From positions 124,001 through 188,000 of the forward strand of contig NZ_KB892768.1 in the NCBI RefSeq assembly GCF_000373925.1: a stretch of DNA of 64,000 nt, given 5' to 3'. Positions within the stretch are counted from its first letter, which is position 1. Each line of letters opens with the position of its first letter. The position numbers were made by a program, and so were the translations under genes. The notes under the pieces were generated by a model. That model was not told the origin of the DNA, ran no database searches, and saw only the letters and a list, made by a program, of their open reading frames with translations. This DNA comes from Actinopolymorpha alba DSM 45243. Its GTDB lineage: Bacteria > Actinomycetota > Actinomycetes > Propionibacteriales > Actinopolymorphaceae. This document shows, one piece after another, positions 25,442-34,492 of this stretch.

Positions 25442-26827
25442 TCACAGGACCGCGGGCGCCGACGCGCCCTGCACGAGTTCCTCCGGCAGGAGCTTCGCGT
25501 GCGCCTCGATGAGGTCGTCCACCATCGAACGAATCTCAGCGAGCGTGAGGAGCGCTCCGGTCAGCGGGTCGAGCATCACCGCGTGATAGACGTGCTCGCG
25601 ATTCCCCGTCAATGCGGCCTTGACGGCGAGTTCCTGGACGTTGATGTTCGTCCGGTTCACCGCCGCGCACTGGGGTGGCAGGTCGCCGATCACGCTGGGC
25701 TGGACGCCGTTGCTGTCCACCAGGCACGGCACCTCGACGCAACATCCCGTTGGCAGGTTCGTGATCAGGTTCTGGTTCTCGACATTTCCGTAGATCACGC
25801 TCGGAACTCCCGTCTCCATCGCGTTGACGATGACGGCGCCGTACTCCACCGACGGAGCGAGCTCTGCCTTCAACCTGTCCAGGAGCGTCGCGGTCTGCCC
25901 GTCCTCGTCGTGGGCCGCGCAGATCTCGTAGTAGTCCCAGCGCCGCGGGATGAAGTCGTTCACCATCTCCGCCGTCTTGCGGAAGTACGGAAGGTATTCG
26001 GACGCATGGTGGCTCGACTCGGTGTGGAAGTACCCGAACGCGTCCATGATCGACGTACGCACGCGTTCGACCCCGCCTTCGTAGATGGACGCACCGCGAT
26101 CCGCGTGGCTGTGGTCGCCGCGGTCGTCGGCGAGGCCCGCTCCGTCCCGCCAGCGAAGGTGGCGCTCACCCATCACCTGGCGCAGGCGCGGATACAGGTC
26201 GTCGTGGCCGTGGCGGAAGTCGAGGAACCACGACTGGTGGTTGATGCCGGCGGCGCGGTAGCTCACCTCGCCGTACGGCACACCGAGTTCACGGGCGAGC
26301 ATCCGCGACGTTCCCTGCACGCTGTGGCAGAGTCCGACCGTCTTGACACCCTGGCTGGTGAGGAACCCCGTGGCCATCGCCATCGGGTTGGCGTAGTTGA
26401 TGACCTGAGCGTCCGGGCAGAGTGCGTGGATGTCGCTAGCGATCCCGCGATATGCCGGCACCGAACGCAGGAACCGGAACACCCCTCCGGGCCCGACCGT
26501 GTCGCCCACCGGCTGGTCGATCCCATACCTGCGTGGGATCTCGACGTCCTGCCGGTACGCGTCGATCCCGCCGACCTGGAAGGTGATCACGACGTAGTCG
26601 GCGCCGGCCAGCGCCGCCCGGCGGTCCGTCGTGGAATCGACCCGCGCCGGCAGCCCATGGTGGGCGACGAGTTCGCGGGCGGCCGAGGCGGTGCGTTCCA
26701 GGCGTTCCGCGTTGATGTCCATCAACGCCAACGTGGAGTCCTGAAGCGCGGGGAAACTCAGCAGGTCGCCGATCAACCGCAGCGGAAACACGTAACCGCC
26801 GGCACCGATAATCGCGATCTTGGGCAT
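25442..26827 (-). CDS. GH4-family glycosidase, alpha-galactosidase/glucosidase type
   Basis: NAD+- and Mn2+-dependent glycoside hydrolase of 461 residues. The dinucleotide site is IAIIGAGGYVFPLRLIGDLL (about 4-23). The metal ligands of the family appear in GLCHSVQGTSR (Cys and His) and AAGINHQSWFLDF (GINH). The closest family reading is the MelA/AglA alpha-galactosidase or alpha-glucosidase group; phospho-beta-glucosidases differ in these motifs. The ATG at 26827 is chosen because AAGGAG lies at proper distance; the in-frame GTG at 26833 is too close. It heads the leftward operon and is divergent from an AraC regulator, so the regulator probably controls it. Confidence 0.9.
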   Translation of the reverse strand: MPKIAIIGAGGYVFPLRLIGDLLSFPALQDSTLALMDINAERLERTASAARELVAHHGLPARVDSTTDRRAALAGADYVVITFQVGGIDAYRQDVEIPRRYGIDQPVGDTVGPGGVFRFLRSVPAYRGIASDIHALCPDAQVINYANPMAMATGFLTSQGVKTVGLCHSVQGTSRMLARELGVPYGEVSYRAAGINHQSWFLDFRHGHDDLYPRLRQVMGERHLRWRDGAGLADDRGDHSHADRGASIYEGGVERVRTSIMDAFGYFHTESSHHASEYLPYFRKTAEMVNDFIPRRWDYYEICAAHDEDGQTATLLDRLKAELAPSVEYGAVIVNAMETGVPSVIYGNVENQNLITNLPTGCCVEVPCLVDSNGVQPSVIGDLPPQCAAVNRTNINVQELAVKAALTGNREHVYHAVMLDPLTGALLTLAEIRSMVDDLIEAHAKLLPEELVQGASAPAVL

Positions 26828-26963
26828 AGCCACTCCTTGCGCAGACGTACGGGTGTGGAGGACGCACGGGTCTTGGAGATGTGAGATACGCGGTAGCCAG
26901 ATGCGGCCATCCGGTCTCGCGTTGTTTCAACCGTATGAACTGAAAGACCTAGAATCCCTCCGC

Positions 26964-27902
26964 ATGGGTAGGGCGAAGTTCCGGGAGACTAAGGTCGGCA
27001 CGCGAAGCCACGCGGAGCAGAGCCTCGTGGAGCACGGCTCCGTCGGGCAGAGCCAGGTTGAGGTGCATCCGTCAGAGCTGAAGTGCTGGCAGGGCAACGG
27101 TTACGCCATGAGGGGCGCCCACCGGCACGACGACATCGAGGTCAACCTGGTCGACCGGGCGCCGCTGAAGTACATGTTCGGAGGTACGCCCGTCGAAGTG
27201 CGTCCTGGACATGTCGGCCTCTTCTGGGCGGCCATGCCGCACCGCCTCATCGACTGCCCGGAAAACTGGAACTCCTACGTCTGTTGGCTCCACATTCCGC
27301 TCGGCACCATCCTGAACTGGGGACTCCCCGAAACCGTCGTTTCTCATCTGCTTCGAGGCCGGCCAATCCTTTGTGCCACCGGCGAGTCCAACCGCATTGA
27401 GCCGGCGGATTTCGGCCACTGGTCACGCGACCTGGCGAGCGGGTCAGACGAGCTGCGACAGGTGGCGCTGCTGGAGATCCAGGCGAGAATCCGCCGCCTC
27501 ATCCACGGGGCCGGCCTCACCACCCGCCTTTCGTACGAATGGACCGCGACCGACGACGGCGTACGCCACGCGACCGCGATGGCCCAGTTCGCCGCGACCC
27601 ACTTTCGCGAGCCCATCACCGCCACTGACGTGGCATCCTCCGCACACCTGCACCCCAACTACGCGATGACGCTCTTCCATCAGGTGTTGGGCACCACGAT
27701 CGGCGCCTACCTGACGCAGTGCCGGGTCGCGGAGGCGCAGCGGCTGCTCATCACCACACATGCCACGACGAGCGAGATCGCAGCCGCGGCCGGCTTTGGT
27801 TCGCAGAGCGCCTTCTACGCGACCTTCACCCGGATCTGTGGACAGCCGCCCGGCGCCTACCGCCGCGCGCACCACCACGTCGCCACCACCAACCCAACGT
27901 GA
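26964..27902 (+). CDS. AraC-family transcriptional regulator, probable activator of the GH4 operon
   Basis: 312-residue MelR-like regulator. The N-terminal half (about 40-180) is a cupin sensor (GNGYAMRGAHRHDDIEVN, VRPGHVGLFWAAMPHRLI). The last 100 residues are the AraC double HTH: ITATDVASSAHLHPNYAMTLFHQVLGTTIGAYL then ATTSEIAAAAGFGSQSAFYATFTRICGQPPGAYRR. It sits divergent from the GH4 gene with a 136-bp shared promoter region that holds an imperfect TTTCA/TGAAA inverted repeat at 26925-26945, a possible binding site. MelR regulates alpha-galactoside use in enterobacteria, which fits the neighbour. The ATG at 26964 has no strong ribosome site. Confidence 0.87.
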   Translation: MGRAKFRETKVGTRSHAEQSLVEHGSVGQSQVEVHPSELKCWQGNGYAMRGAHRHDDIEVNLVDRAPLKYMFGGTPVEVRPGHVGLFWAAMPHRLIDCPENWNSYVCWLHIPLGTILNWGLPETVVSHLLRGRPILCATGESNRIEPADFGHWSRDLASGSDELRQVALLEIQARIRRLIHGAGLTTRLSYEWTATDDGVRHATAMAQFAATHFREPITATDVASSAHLHPNYAMTLFHQVLGTTIGAYLTQCRVAEAQRLLITTHATTSEIAAAAGFGSQSAFYATFTRICGQPPGAYRRAHHHVATTNPT

Positions 27903-27966
27903 GCGGCCAGGTCCGCCGCGCGTACCCCCGTCGCCGCACGCGGGCGGCGTTCGACCAGCATCCGGC

Positions 27967-28710
27967 TCACCCACTCCCCTGCCCGACGACCAGCAGCACC
28001 TCCGACCCCACCGGCTGGTACCCCGCGGCGAGCACCGCGCGTACGGACGCGGCATTCCCGGGCGCGACCTGCGCCCACACCCCGCGGGCATCCGCCGGCA
28101 GCAGCTGCCGGGCGGACCGGGCCAGCAGACGACCGAGCCCACGGCCGCGATGGGACGGGTCGACCTCGAAGGCGGCCTCCCATCGTCCGGCCAGACCGCG
28201 GCCGAGGATCAGGACGCCACCCTCGACGGTCCAGACCCGGACGCCGGCGCGGTAGCGGTGAGCACGGCGTACGCGTGGATGGTCGACGTCGGTCACCTCC
28301 GCCAGATCCAGCTGCGGCTCGCCCGCGGCTTTCGGAGCGAACGCCGCGATGTCGAGCGAGCCCACCCGGCGGCCGAGTCGTGCGGCCAGCGCGGAGAGGA
28401 ACGGCGGACCGAGCGGCGCCGAGAGGTCATCAGCCGGGAGTTGGGCGTGCACCCATCCGGGCTCCACGTCCGCCACCACGACCGTATGCGCGGTGAACGC
28501 CACGACGGCGGCCTGCTGGGCCGATGGCTGCGGAACGACGCGGAGCGCACCGTCGGCCGGTGGCATCTCCCCACGCTCGATTCCGGCCAGGACATCCGCG
28601 AGGCCGCCGGGTTCGCTGGAAGGCCCGACTGTGTTGGAAGGCCCGACGTTGGATGGCCCGGCGGTGCTGGTGGACCCTGCCGGAACTGGGACGGGAGGCG
28701 TGGCGTGCAT
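27967..28710 (-). CDS. GNAT-family N-acetyltransferase
   Basis: 247 residues. The N-terminal ~45 residues are Pro/Ser/Thr-rich with a TVGPSN-like repeat and look disordered. The GNAT domain occupies the C-terminal half: AGRWEAAFEVDPSHRGRGLGRLLARSARQLLP gives the acetyl-CoA loop (RGRGLG), followed by VAPGNAASVRAVLAAGYQPVGSEVLLV. The substrate is unknown. The ATG at 28710 is preceded by GGAAGGATGGACGG. A much longer open frame continues upstream but is antisense to parC and is not coding. Confidence 0.75.
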   Translation of the reverse strand: MHATPPVPVPAGSTSTAGPSNVGPSNTVGPSSEPGGLADVLAGIERGEMPPADGALRVVPQPSAQQAAVVAFTAHTVVVADVEPGWVHAQLPADDLSAPLGPPFLSALAARLGRRVGSLDIAAFAPKAAGEPQLDLAEVTDVDHPRVRRAHRYRAGVRVWTVEGGVLILGRGLAGRWEAAFEVDPSHRGRGLGRLLARSARQLLPADARGVWAQVAPGNAASVRAVLAAGYQPVGSEVLLVVGQGSG

Positions 28711-28735
28711 CCGTCCATCCTTCCGCCCTGGGCTT

Positions 28736-28761
28736 GCCGGGTTGTCATAGGTATCTCGGCC
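28736..28761. repeat. Inverted copy of the TTGTCATAGGT element
   Basis: This 26-bp segment is the reverse complement of 19549-19574 with three mismatches (shared core GTTGTCATAGGT then TCTCGG). It sits in the short gap between the GNAT gene and the membrane protein gene. It supports a dispersed repeat family, although only two copies are in the window. Confidence 0.6.
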
Positions 28762-28815
28762 AAGACAGTCGCCGCCCTCGTCATCGGGAGCACGGCCGGT
28801 GGAGCGGGTACCCCG

Positions 28816-29112
28816 TTGCCCGTGGTCGTGGCCGGTGGCCTGGTGGCGCTGGTGTTTCTCGGGCTGGCGTTCGGGGTCTGGACCGGACGCGAAGTCCCGC
28901 GCTGGATCCTCACCCGGATCGGGATCGGCTTCAGCGCGGTTCTCATGATGGGCGGCGTCATCAACCTCGCGGTCGCGAATGCCCTCGACGTCTCGAACAC
29001 GGTCCGGCTGCTCGGCGTACTCAATCTCGTCTCGGCAGCCCTCCTCCTCGCCGGCGGTCTTATGCTCCTCGCGCCGAGTGTCCGGGCATGGTGCGGCGGT
29101 AAGAACCTCTAG
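28816..29112 (+). CDS. Small three-helix membrane protein, hypothetical
   Basis: About 98 residues with three hydrophobic helices: VVVAGGLVALVFLGLAFGVW, IGIGFSAVLMMGGVINLAV and LLGVLNLVSAALLLAGGLMLL, ending in a short basic tail (RAWCGGKNL). No recognised family. The start is uncertain: no ATG is available, and TTG 28816 with GGAGCGG 11 bases upstream or GTG 28822 are the best options. The gene lies 135 bp before parC on the same strand. Confidence 0.45.
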   Translation: MPVVVAGGLVALVFLGLAFGVWTGREVPRWILTRIGIGFSAVLMMGGVINLAVANALDVSNTVRLLGVLNLVSAALLLAGGLMLLAPSVRAWCGGKNL

Positions 29113-29247
29113 CGAGCCCGCGTCTCCGGCGCCGCACCGGCCGCCCCTGCGAGTCGCTGTGTGGCAGTGTCGGCGGGGGATGCCAGTATGCAGTGGAAAA
29201 CCCAAGACGCCGGTTTGACCGCACGTACCCAAGGAGTGCACGACCGT

Positions 29248-31695
29248 ATGCCCCGCCGTAAGAGCACGATGGAGCCTCCCGAGGACTTCGAGGAGCAGAT
29301 CCAGGACATCGACGTCGGCGACGAGATGCGGACCAGCTTCCTCGAGTACGCCTACTCGGTGATCTACACGCGGGCGCTGCCTGACGCTCGCGACGGGCTC
29401 AAGCCGGTCCAGCGCCGGATTCTCTACACCATGTCCGACATGGGGCTGCGCCCCGACCGCGCCCATGTCAAGAGCGCCCGGGTCGTCGGTGAGGTGATGG
29501 GTAAGCTCCACCCCCACGGCGACACCGCGATCTATGACGCGCTTGTCCGGATGGCGCAGCCCTGGGCGATGCGCGTGCCACTCATCGACGGGCACGGCAA
29601 CTTCGGTTCGCAGGACGATGGTCCGGCCGCGATGCGTTACACCGAGTGCCGGATGGCCGCCCCGGCGATGGCCATGACGGCCTCCCTCGACGAGGACGTC
29701 GTCGACTGGAAGCCCAACTACGACAGCCGCGAGACCGAGCCACAGGTCCTTCCCGCGGCGTTCCCCAACCTGCTCGTCAACGGCGCGACCGGCATCGCCG
29801 TCGGCATGGCGACCAACATGGCGCCGCACAACCTCATCGAGGTGGTCCAGGCACTGCGCCACATGATCAAGAAGCCGTCGGCGAGCCTCGACGACCTGAT
29901 GATGTACATCCCCGGACCCGACCTGCCCACCGGCGGCAAGATCGTCGGGCTGTCCGGCATCCGCGACGCGTACGAGTCCGGTCGCGGTTCCTTCAAGATG
30001 CGGGCGACCGCGCGGATCGAGAACGTCACCCCACGCCGCAAGGGCATCGTAGTCACCGAGCTGCCCTACAACGTCGGTCCCGAGCGGGTCATCGAGCGCA
30101 TCAAGCAGCTGGTGCAAAACAAGAAGCTCCAGGGCATTGCCGACCTGAAGGACCTCACCGACCGCCAGAAGGGCCTGCAGCTGGTCATCGAGGTCAAGAA
30201 CGGCTTCCACCCCGAGGCGATCCTCGAGCAGCTCTACAAGCTCACGCCGATGGAGGAGTCGTTCAACATCAACAACGTCGCCCTCGTCGACGGGCAGCCG
30301 CGCACCTTGGGACTCAAGGAGCTGCTCGAGGTCTACCTCGACCACCGCTACGACGTCACGACCCGGCGCACGAGGTTCCGCCTCACCAAGGCGTCCGACC
30401 GCCTGCACCTCGTCGACGGCCTCCTGATCGCGATCATCGACATCGACGAGGTGATCCAGATCGTCCGGGGCAGCGACGACGCCACCGCCGCCAAGGAACG
30501 GCTGATCGCCGTGTTCGACCTCTCCGAGGTGCAGGCACAGTACATCCTTGACATGCAGCTGCGCCGGCTCACGAAGTTCTCCCGCATCGAGCTGGAGAAG
30601 GAGAAGTCCGAGCTGGAGAAGGAGATCGGCGACCTCACGGCGATTCTGGAGGACGAGCGCCTGCTCAAGCGGCTGGTCTCCGGTGAGCTTGCCGAGGTCG
30701 CCAAGTCGTACGGCACCGAACGCCGCACCGTCCTCCTCGAGTCGTCGGGCCAGTCCGTGACGAGTGCCGTGCCCCTCGAGGTCGCCGACGACCCGTGCTG
30801 GGTGTTGCTCTCCTCCACCGGGCTGCTCGCCCGCACCACGGGAGCCGACCCGCTGCCCACCGACGGCGGGCGCGCGAAGCACGACGTCATCGTCTCGGCG
30901 GTCCGCGGCACCGCCCGTGGCCAGATCGCCGTGGTGACAAACGCCGGCCGGCTCATCCGGCTGGGCGTGCTCGACCTCCCGGCGCTCCCGCCGACGGCCA
31001 ACGCGCCCAACCTGCAGGGCGGCGCGCCCGTCAGCGAGTTTTTGTCACTCGAGTCGGGTGAGCGCGTCCTGTGCCTGACGACCCTCGATCCCGACTCCCC
31101 CGGCCTCGCGCTCGGCACCGCGACCGGCGTGGTCAAGCGGGTCCAGCCCGATCACCTCAGCAACCGCGACAGCTGGGAGGTCATCACCCTCAAGGACGGC
31201 GACGAGGTGGTCGGTGCCGCTGAGCTGCGCACCGCGGACGAAGACCTGGTCTTCGTCTCCAATGACGCCCAGCTGCTGCGGTTCGCGGCGTCGGCCGTGC
31301 GCCCGCAGGGTCGCACCGCCGGCGGCATGGCCGGGATCCGGCTCGCTCCTAAGACCCGCGCGATCTTCTTCGGCGCGGTGCCCCCCGGCCGGGACGGCTC
31401 GGTGGTGACCGTCGCAGGGTCACTGTCCGCCCTGCCGGGCACCGACGCCGGCACCGTGAAGGTCACGCCGTACGCCGAATACCCCGCCAAGGGCCGGGGC
31501 ACCGGTGGGGTCCGCTGCCATCGATTCCTCAAGGGTGAGGAGTCGCTCCTGCTCGCCTGGGTCGGGCTTGCCCCGGCGCGCGCGGCCTCCGCGACCGGCG
31601 CCGCCGTCAACCTTCCCGAGCCGACCGGCAAGCGGGATGGTTCCGGCGTGCTGGCCAGCAAGCCGATCGACGCGGTCGGCGGGTCCCCAGCCTGA
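29248..31695 (+). CDS. parC: DNA topoisomerase IV subunit A
   Basis: 815-residue type IIA topoisomerase breakage-reunion subunit. The N-terminal [31 protein letters not shown] is the family signature. The catalytic tyrosine is Y131 in [10 protein letters not shown]. The C-terminal beta-pinwheel (about 500-800) shows degenerate blades and lacks a GyrA box (QRRGGKG), which points to ParC rather than GyrA. The ATG at 29248 has AAGGAG 11 bases upstream. Its partner subunit is encoded leftward at 34493. The enzyme decatenates replicated chromosomes. The last base overlaps the lipoprotein gene start (TGATG), suggesting coupled translation. Confidence 0.94.
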   Translation: MPRRKSTMEPPEDFEEQIQDIDVGDEMRTSFLEYAYSVIYTRALPDARDGLKPVQRRILYTMSDMGLRPDRAHVKSARVVGEVMGKLHPHGDTAIYDALVRMAQPWAMRVPLIDGHGNFGSQDDGPAAMRYTECRMAAPAMAMTASLDEDVVDWKPNYDSRETEPQVLPAAFPNLLVNGATGIAVGMATNMAPHNLIEVVQALRHMIKKPSASLDDLMMYIPGPDLPTGGKIVGLSGIRDAYESGRGSFKMRATARIENVTPRRKGIVVTELPYNVGPERVIERIKQLVQNKKLQGIADLKDLTDRQKGLQLVIEVKNGFHPEAILEQLYKLTPMEESFNINNVALVDGQPRTLGLKELLEVYLDHRYDVTTRRTRFRLTKASDRLHLVDGLLIAIIDIDEVIQIVRGSDDATAAKERLIAVFDLSEVQAQYILDMQLRRLTKFSRIELEKEKSELEKEIGDLTAILEDERLLKRLVSGELAEVAKSYGTERRTVLLESSGQSVTSAVPLEVADDPCWVLLSSTGLLARTTGADPLPTDGGRAKHDVIVSAVRGTARGQIAVVTNAGRLIRLGVLDLPALPPTANAPNLQGGAPVSEFLSLESGERVLCLTTLDPDSPGLALGTATGVVKRVQPDHLSNRDSWEVITLKDGDEVVGAAELRTADEDLVFVSNDAQLLRFAASAVRPQGRTAGGMAGIRLAPKTRAIFFGAVPPGRDGSVVTVAGSLSALPGTDAGTVKVTPYAEYPAKGRGTGGVRCHRFLKGEESLLLAWVGLAPARAASATGAAVNLPEPTGKRDGSGVLASKPIDAVGGSPA

Positions 31696-32471
31696 TGCGA
31701 CGAGCACCTGCCCGCCGATCAGCGTCGTACGCACGCCCGTCACCAGGCGTTCGCGCCCGGGCACGAGCAGCCCGCCTGCCACGGCCGGCGCCCGCGCCCG
31801 TCGTCCTCGGCGTCGTGGCGCTGGTCGTCGCAGGCCTGCTCACCGCCTGCTCCGGCGCCACCCCTGACGACCCGGGTGCTGTGCTGGCCCGCGCCAAGCA
31901 GACCCTCGACGCGACCACGACGGTGCGGTTCGCCGTCAGCAGCGCGGGCCTGCCCAACTCGGGTGCCGTCCTCGTCAGCGGCGACGGCGTGGCGAAGCGA
32001 CCGGCGTCCTTCTCTGGGCAGTTCCGGGTCGCCACCGGCGGGGTCGCCATGACCCTGAAGGTGATCTCGGTCGACGGGACTCTCTACGCCCAGGTGCCGT
32101 TCACCAGCACGTACGCCGCGACCAAGCCAGAAACCCTCGGCGTACCCGACCCGGCCACCCTCCTCGATCCCGAGCGCGGCGTGTCCTCGTTGCTCACCGG
32201 CGCGACGGAGGTCCGCAGCGCGGGCAAGTCCCGGTCCGGCCGTGAGGTCGTCGAGGAGGTCACCGCCCGGCTCCCCGGCAAGGTCGTCCGCAGGCTGCTC
32301 GCTGTCGCCGACCAGTCCGCGACGTTCGAGACCCGGTTCTTCGTCGCCGACGACAAGGAGCTGCGCAAGGCAACGTTCCGCGGACCCTTCTACGGCAAGG
32401 ACACCCAGACCACCTACACCGTGGTCCTCGACAGGTACGACGAGCCCGCCACGATCACCCGACCCGGATGA
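31695..32471 (+). CDS. lprG: LprG-type triacylglyceride-carrier lipoprotein
   Basis: 258-residue lipoprotein of the LppX_LprAFG family. A basic N-terminus (RRSASYARPSPGVRARARAARLP) precedes the signal core VVLGVVALVVAGLLTAC, with the lipobox cysteine near 52. The mature beta/alpha fold has TTTVRFAVSSAGLPNSG and FSGQFRVATGGVAMTLKVISVDGTLYAQVPF, landmarks of the lipid-binding family. In mycobacteria LprG works with the MFS protein P55 (Rv1410c) to move triacylglycerides and glycolipids; the same pair is here, with a 4-bp overlap to the MFS gene. The start overlaps the parC stop (TGATG). Confidence 0.85.
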   Translation: MRRAPARRSASYARPSPGVRARARAARLPRPAPAPVVLGVVALVVAGLLTACSGATPDDPGAVLARAKQTLDATTTVRFAVSSAGLPNSGAVLVSGDGVAKRPASFSGQFRVATGGVAMTLKVISVDGTLYAQVPFTSTYAATKPETLGVPDPATLLDPERGVSSLLTGATEVRSAGKSRSGREVVEEVTARLPGKVVRRLLAVADQSATFETRFFVADDKELRKATFRGPFYGKDTQTTYTVVLDRYDEPATITRPG

Positions 32472-34327
32472 CCCGCCCAACACCGATGTCCGGCGCCGGA
32501 TCGCGCTCCCACCTGGTGCTCGCCTGCGTCGGCATCCTCCTCGCGGCCGCCGACACCTATGTCGTGGTGCTCGCCCTGCCCGAAATCATGGTCGGCGTCG
32601 GCCTCGACGTGAACGAACTCCAGCGCGCCACCCCCGTGATCTCGGGCTTCCTTCTCGGGTACGTCGCGATGCTGCCGCTGATCGGCCGGCTGTCCGACCT
32701 CTTCGGCCGGACGCCCGTCCTCGTCGCGTCGCTTGCGCTCTTCGCCCTCGGCTCCCTCCTCACGGCCGCGTCGTACGACCTGACTGTCGTCGTCGCGGGT
32801 CGCTTCCTTCAGGGAGTCGGAGGCGGCGGGCTGGTTCCCGCCACGCTCGCGCTGGTCGCCGACCTGTGGCCGCCCGAACGCCGCGGGCTGCCGCTCGGCG
32901 TCGTCGGCGCCGTTCAGGAACTCGGGAGCGTGCTCGGTCCGCTCTATGGCGCGCTCGTCCTCGCGTTCGCGGACTGGCGGGCGATCTTCTGGATCAACCT
33001 CGCCGGCGGGTTGCTGCTCGCGCTCGGGCTCCTACTTCGCCGCGCAAGCCGCCCCGAGTCCCTGACCAACGCCGAGCCCGCGGCCAACCCAGAGGCCGCA
33101 GCCAACCCAGAATCCGCGGCCAACCCCGAGTCCAGAGCCCGCCCGACCGGTCGATCACGACCGGTCGCGGCCGCCTCGATGCGGGACGTGCCAGGCCTCC
33201 TCCTCGGCGTCCTCACGCTCCTCGGCCTGACCCTCACCCTCGCTCCGCCCGAGCGGCTCGCGACCGACGTGACGCTCGGTCTCGCGTTCGTGCCGTTCAG
33301 CGGAAACTCCAGACTCGCTACGCCGATCGCGGTGGCAACCCTCCTGCTGGCGGCGTCGTTCGTCCTCCGCGAACTCACCGCGGCCCGGCCGATCGTCGAC
33401 CTACGCCGCCTGCCCTCCGTTGTCGCGGCGGCCGATTTCCCCGGTGCCGCGTTCCTCGGCCTCGCCCTCGGCGGCGTGGTGTTGGCGTTCGCCGTCGCCG
33501 ACCCCGCCGTCGAGGTGCTCTCCCCTGCCGGGCCGTGGCTACTCGCGGGATCCGTCGTGTGTACTGGTGCGTTCGTCGTACGCCAGCGACTGACGGCCAA
33601 CCCGGTGATCCCCCGCGGGGTGCTGACCGCGGCCCCGGCGTGGGGTGCCCTGGGCGTCAACTTCTTCGTCGGTGCCGCCCTCATCGCGGCGCTCGTCGAC
33701 GTACCCGTCTTCGCCCGCGCGACCAGCTACCCCGATTCGCAGTTCGGTGCGGCGCTGGTGCTCCTGCGTTTCCTCGCCGCGCTACCGATCGGGGCGATGG
33801 TCGGTGGTTGGCTCACTCGACGGATACCCGCTGGCCCGCTCACGGCAGCCGCGATGGCACTCAGCTCAGTGGCGTTCGTCAGTATGGCCACCTGGCCCCA
33901 AGGTGCCCTTGACGGGCCGGGAAGCGACCTTGCCCTGGTGGCAGGTGGGTTCGGCTTCGGGCTGGCGATCGCTCCTGTCAACGCCGCCTTGCTGGCCGCC
34001 ACCCCGGACAGCTCACACGGTGTGGCGAGTGGCCTCCTGGTCGTCGCGCGAATGGTCGGCATGCTGGTCGGCCTGTCCGCGCTGACGGCGATCGGCCTGC
34101 GACGGTTCTTCGGCCAGCAGGCAGACCTTCCGCCGCCGGAGAAACTCTGTCCTGACAACCCCGGCCAATGTCCGGCGTACGTCGACGCCCTCAAGGATGC
34201 CGCGCTCACGCAGCTACACACGATCTTCGCCGGCGCCGCCGTCTGCGCGGCGGTCGCGGGCGTGATCGCGCTGCTCACTCTGCGGCGGTCCGCGCCTGCC
34301 CGCCGAGTCGCTGGACCAGCCAGTTGA
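32468..34327 (+). CDS. MFS exporter, P55/Rv1410c-like
   Basis: 619-residue major facilitator of the 14-helix DHA2-type. The signature loop reads GRLSDLFGRTPVLV between helices 2 and 3, with GRFLQGVGGGGLVPATLALVADLWPPERRG after helix 4. Between the sixth helix and the next segment (about 200-230) the protein carries imperfect repeats of NPEAAANPESAANPES, an Ala/Pro/Glu-rich insert. Its partner LprG is encoded immediately upstream with ATGA overlap. Mycobacterial P55 needs LprG for lipid transport and drug tolerance; the same function is inferred. Confidence 0.85.
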   Translation: MTRPTPMSGAGSRSHLVLACVGILLAAADTYVVVLALPEIMVGVGLDVNELQRATPVISGFLLGYVAMLPLIGRLSDLFGRTPVLVASLALFALGSLLTAASYDLTVVVAGRFLQGVGGGGLVPATLALVADLWPPERRGLPLGVVGAVQELGSVLGPLYGALVLAFADWRAIFWINLAGGLLLALGLLLRRASRPESLTNAEPAANPEAAANPESAANPESRARPTGRSRPVAAASMRDVPGLLLGVLTLLGLTLTLAPPERLATDVTLGLAFVPFSGNSRLATPIAVATLLLAASFVLRELTAARPIVDLRRLPSVVAAADFPGAAFLGLALGGVVLAFAVADPAVEVLSPAGPWLLAGSVVCTGAFVVRQRLTANPVIPRGVLTAAPAWGALGVNFFVGAALIAALVDVPVFARATSYPDSQFGAALVLLRFLAALPIGAMVGGWLTRRIPAGPLTAAAMALSSVAFVSMATWPQGALDGPGSDLALVAGGFGFGLAIAPVNAALLAATPDSSHGVASGLLVVARMVGMLVGLSALTAIGLRRFFGQQADLPPPEKLCPDNPGQCPAYVDALKDAALTQLHTIFAGAAVCAAVAGVIALLTLRRSAPARRVAGPAS

Positions 34328-34478
34328 CCAGCCACAACACCAGGCCGATGGCGAGCAGGACACCCGCGATCCTGTGCTGCCGCGAATCCCGTCTCGACAG
34401 CGGCGTCGCCAGGTAGCCCGCCAACGTGTCGAGCAGCCCGAAGGCCGTCGCGAAGAACGCCACCAGCATGTAGATCAC
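34275..34478 (-). CDS. Small membrane protein, hypothetical
   Basis: 67 residues with two hydrophobic stretches (MLVAFFATAFGLLDTLAGYLA and IAGVLLAIGLVLWLVNWLVQRLG). The GTG start lies 14 bp after the parE stop on the same strand, so it may be translated from the parE transcript. Its last 53 bp overlap the 3' end of the P55-like gene on the opposite strand. No family recognised. Confidence 0.5.
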   Translation of the reverse strand: MIYMLVAFFATAFGLLDTLAGYLATPLSRRDSRQHRIAGVLLAIGLVLWLVNWLVQRLGGQARTAAE

Positions 34479-34492
34479 GCCGGTGATTGAGC

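Noticed and set aside
28711-30882. Very long leftward open frame continuing the GNAT gene upstream to 30882
   Set aside because: It is exactly antisense to parC; high-GC coding DNA gives long empty frames. The GNAT protein starts at 28710 with a ribosome site.
32242-33912. Rightward open frame of about 550 codons, very Arg/Pro-rich
   Set aside because: It is an out-of-frame shadow of lprG and the P55-like transporter.
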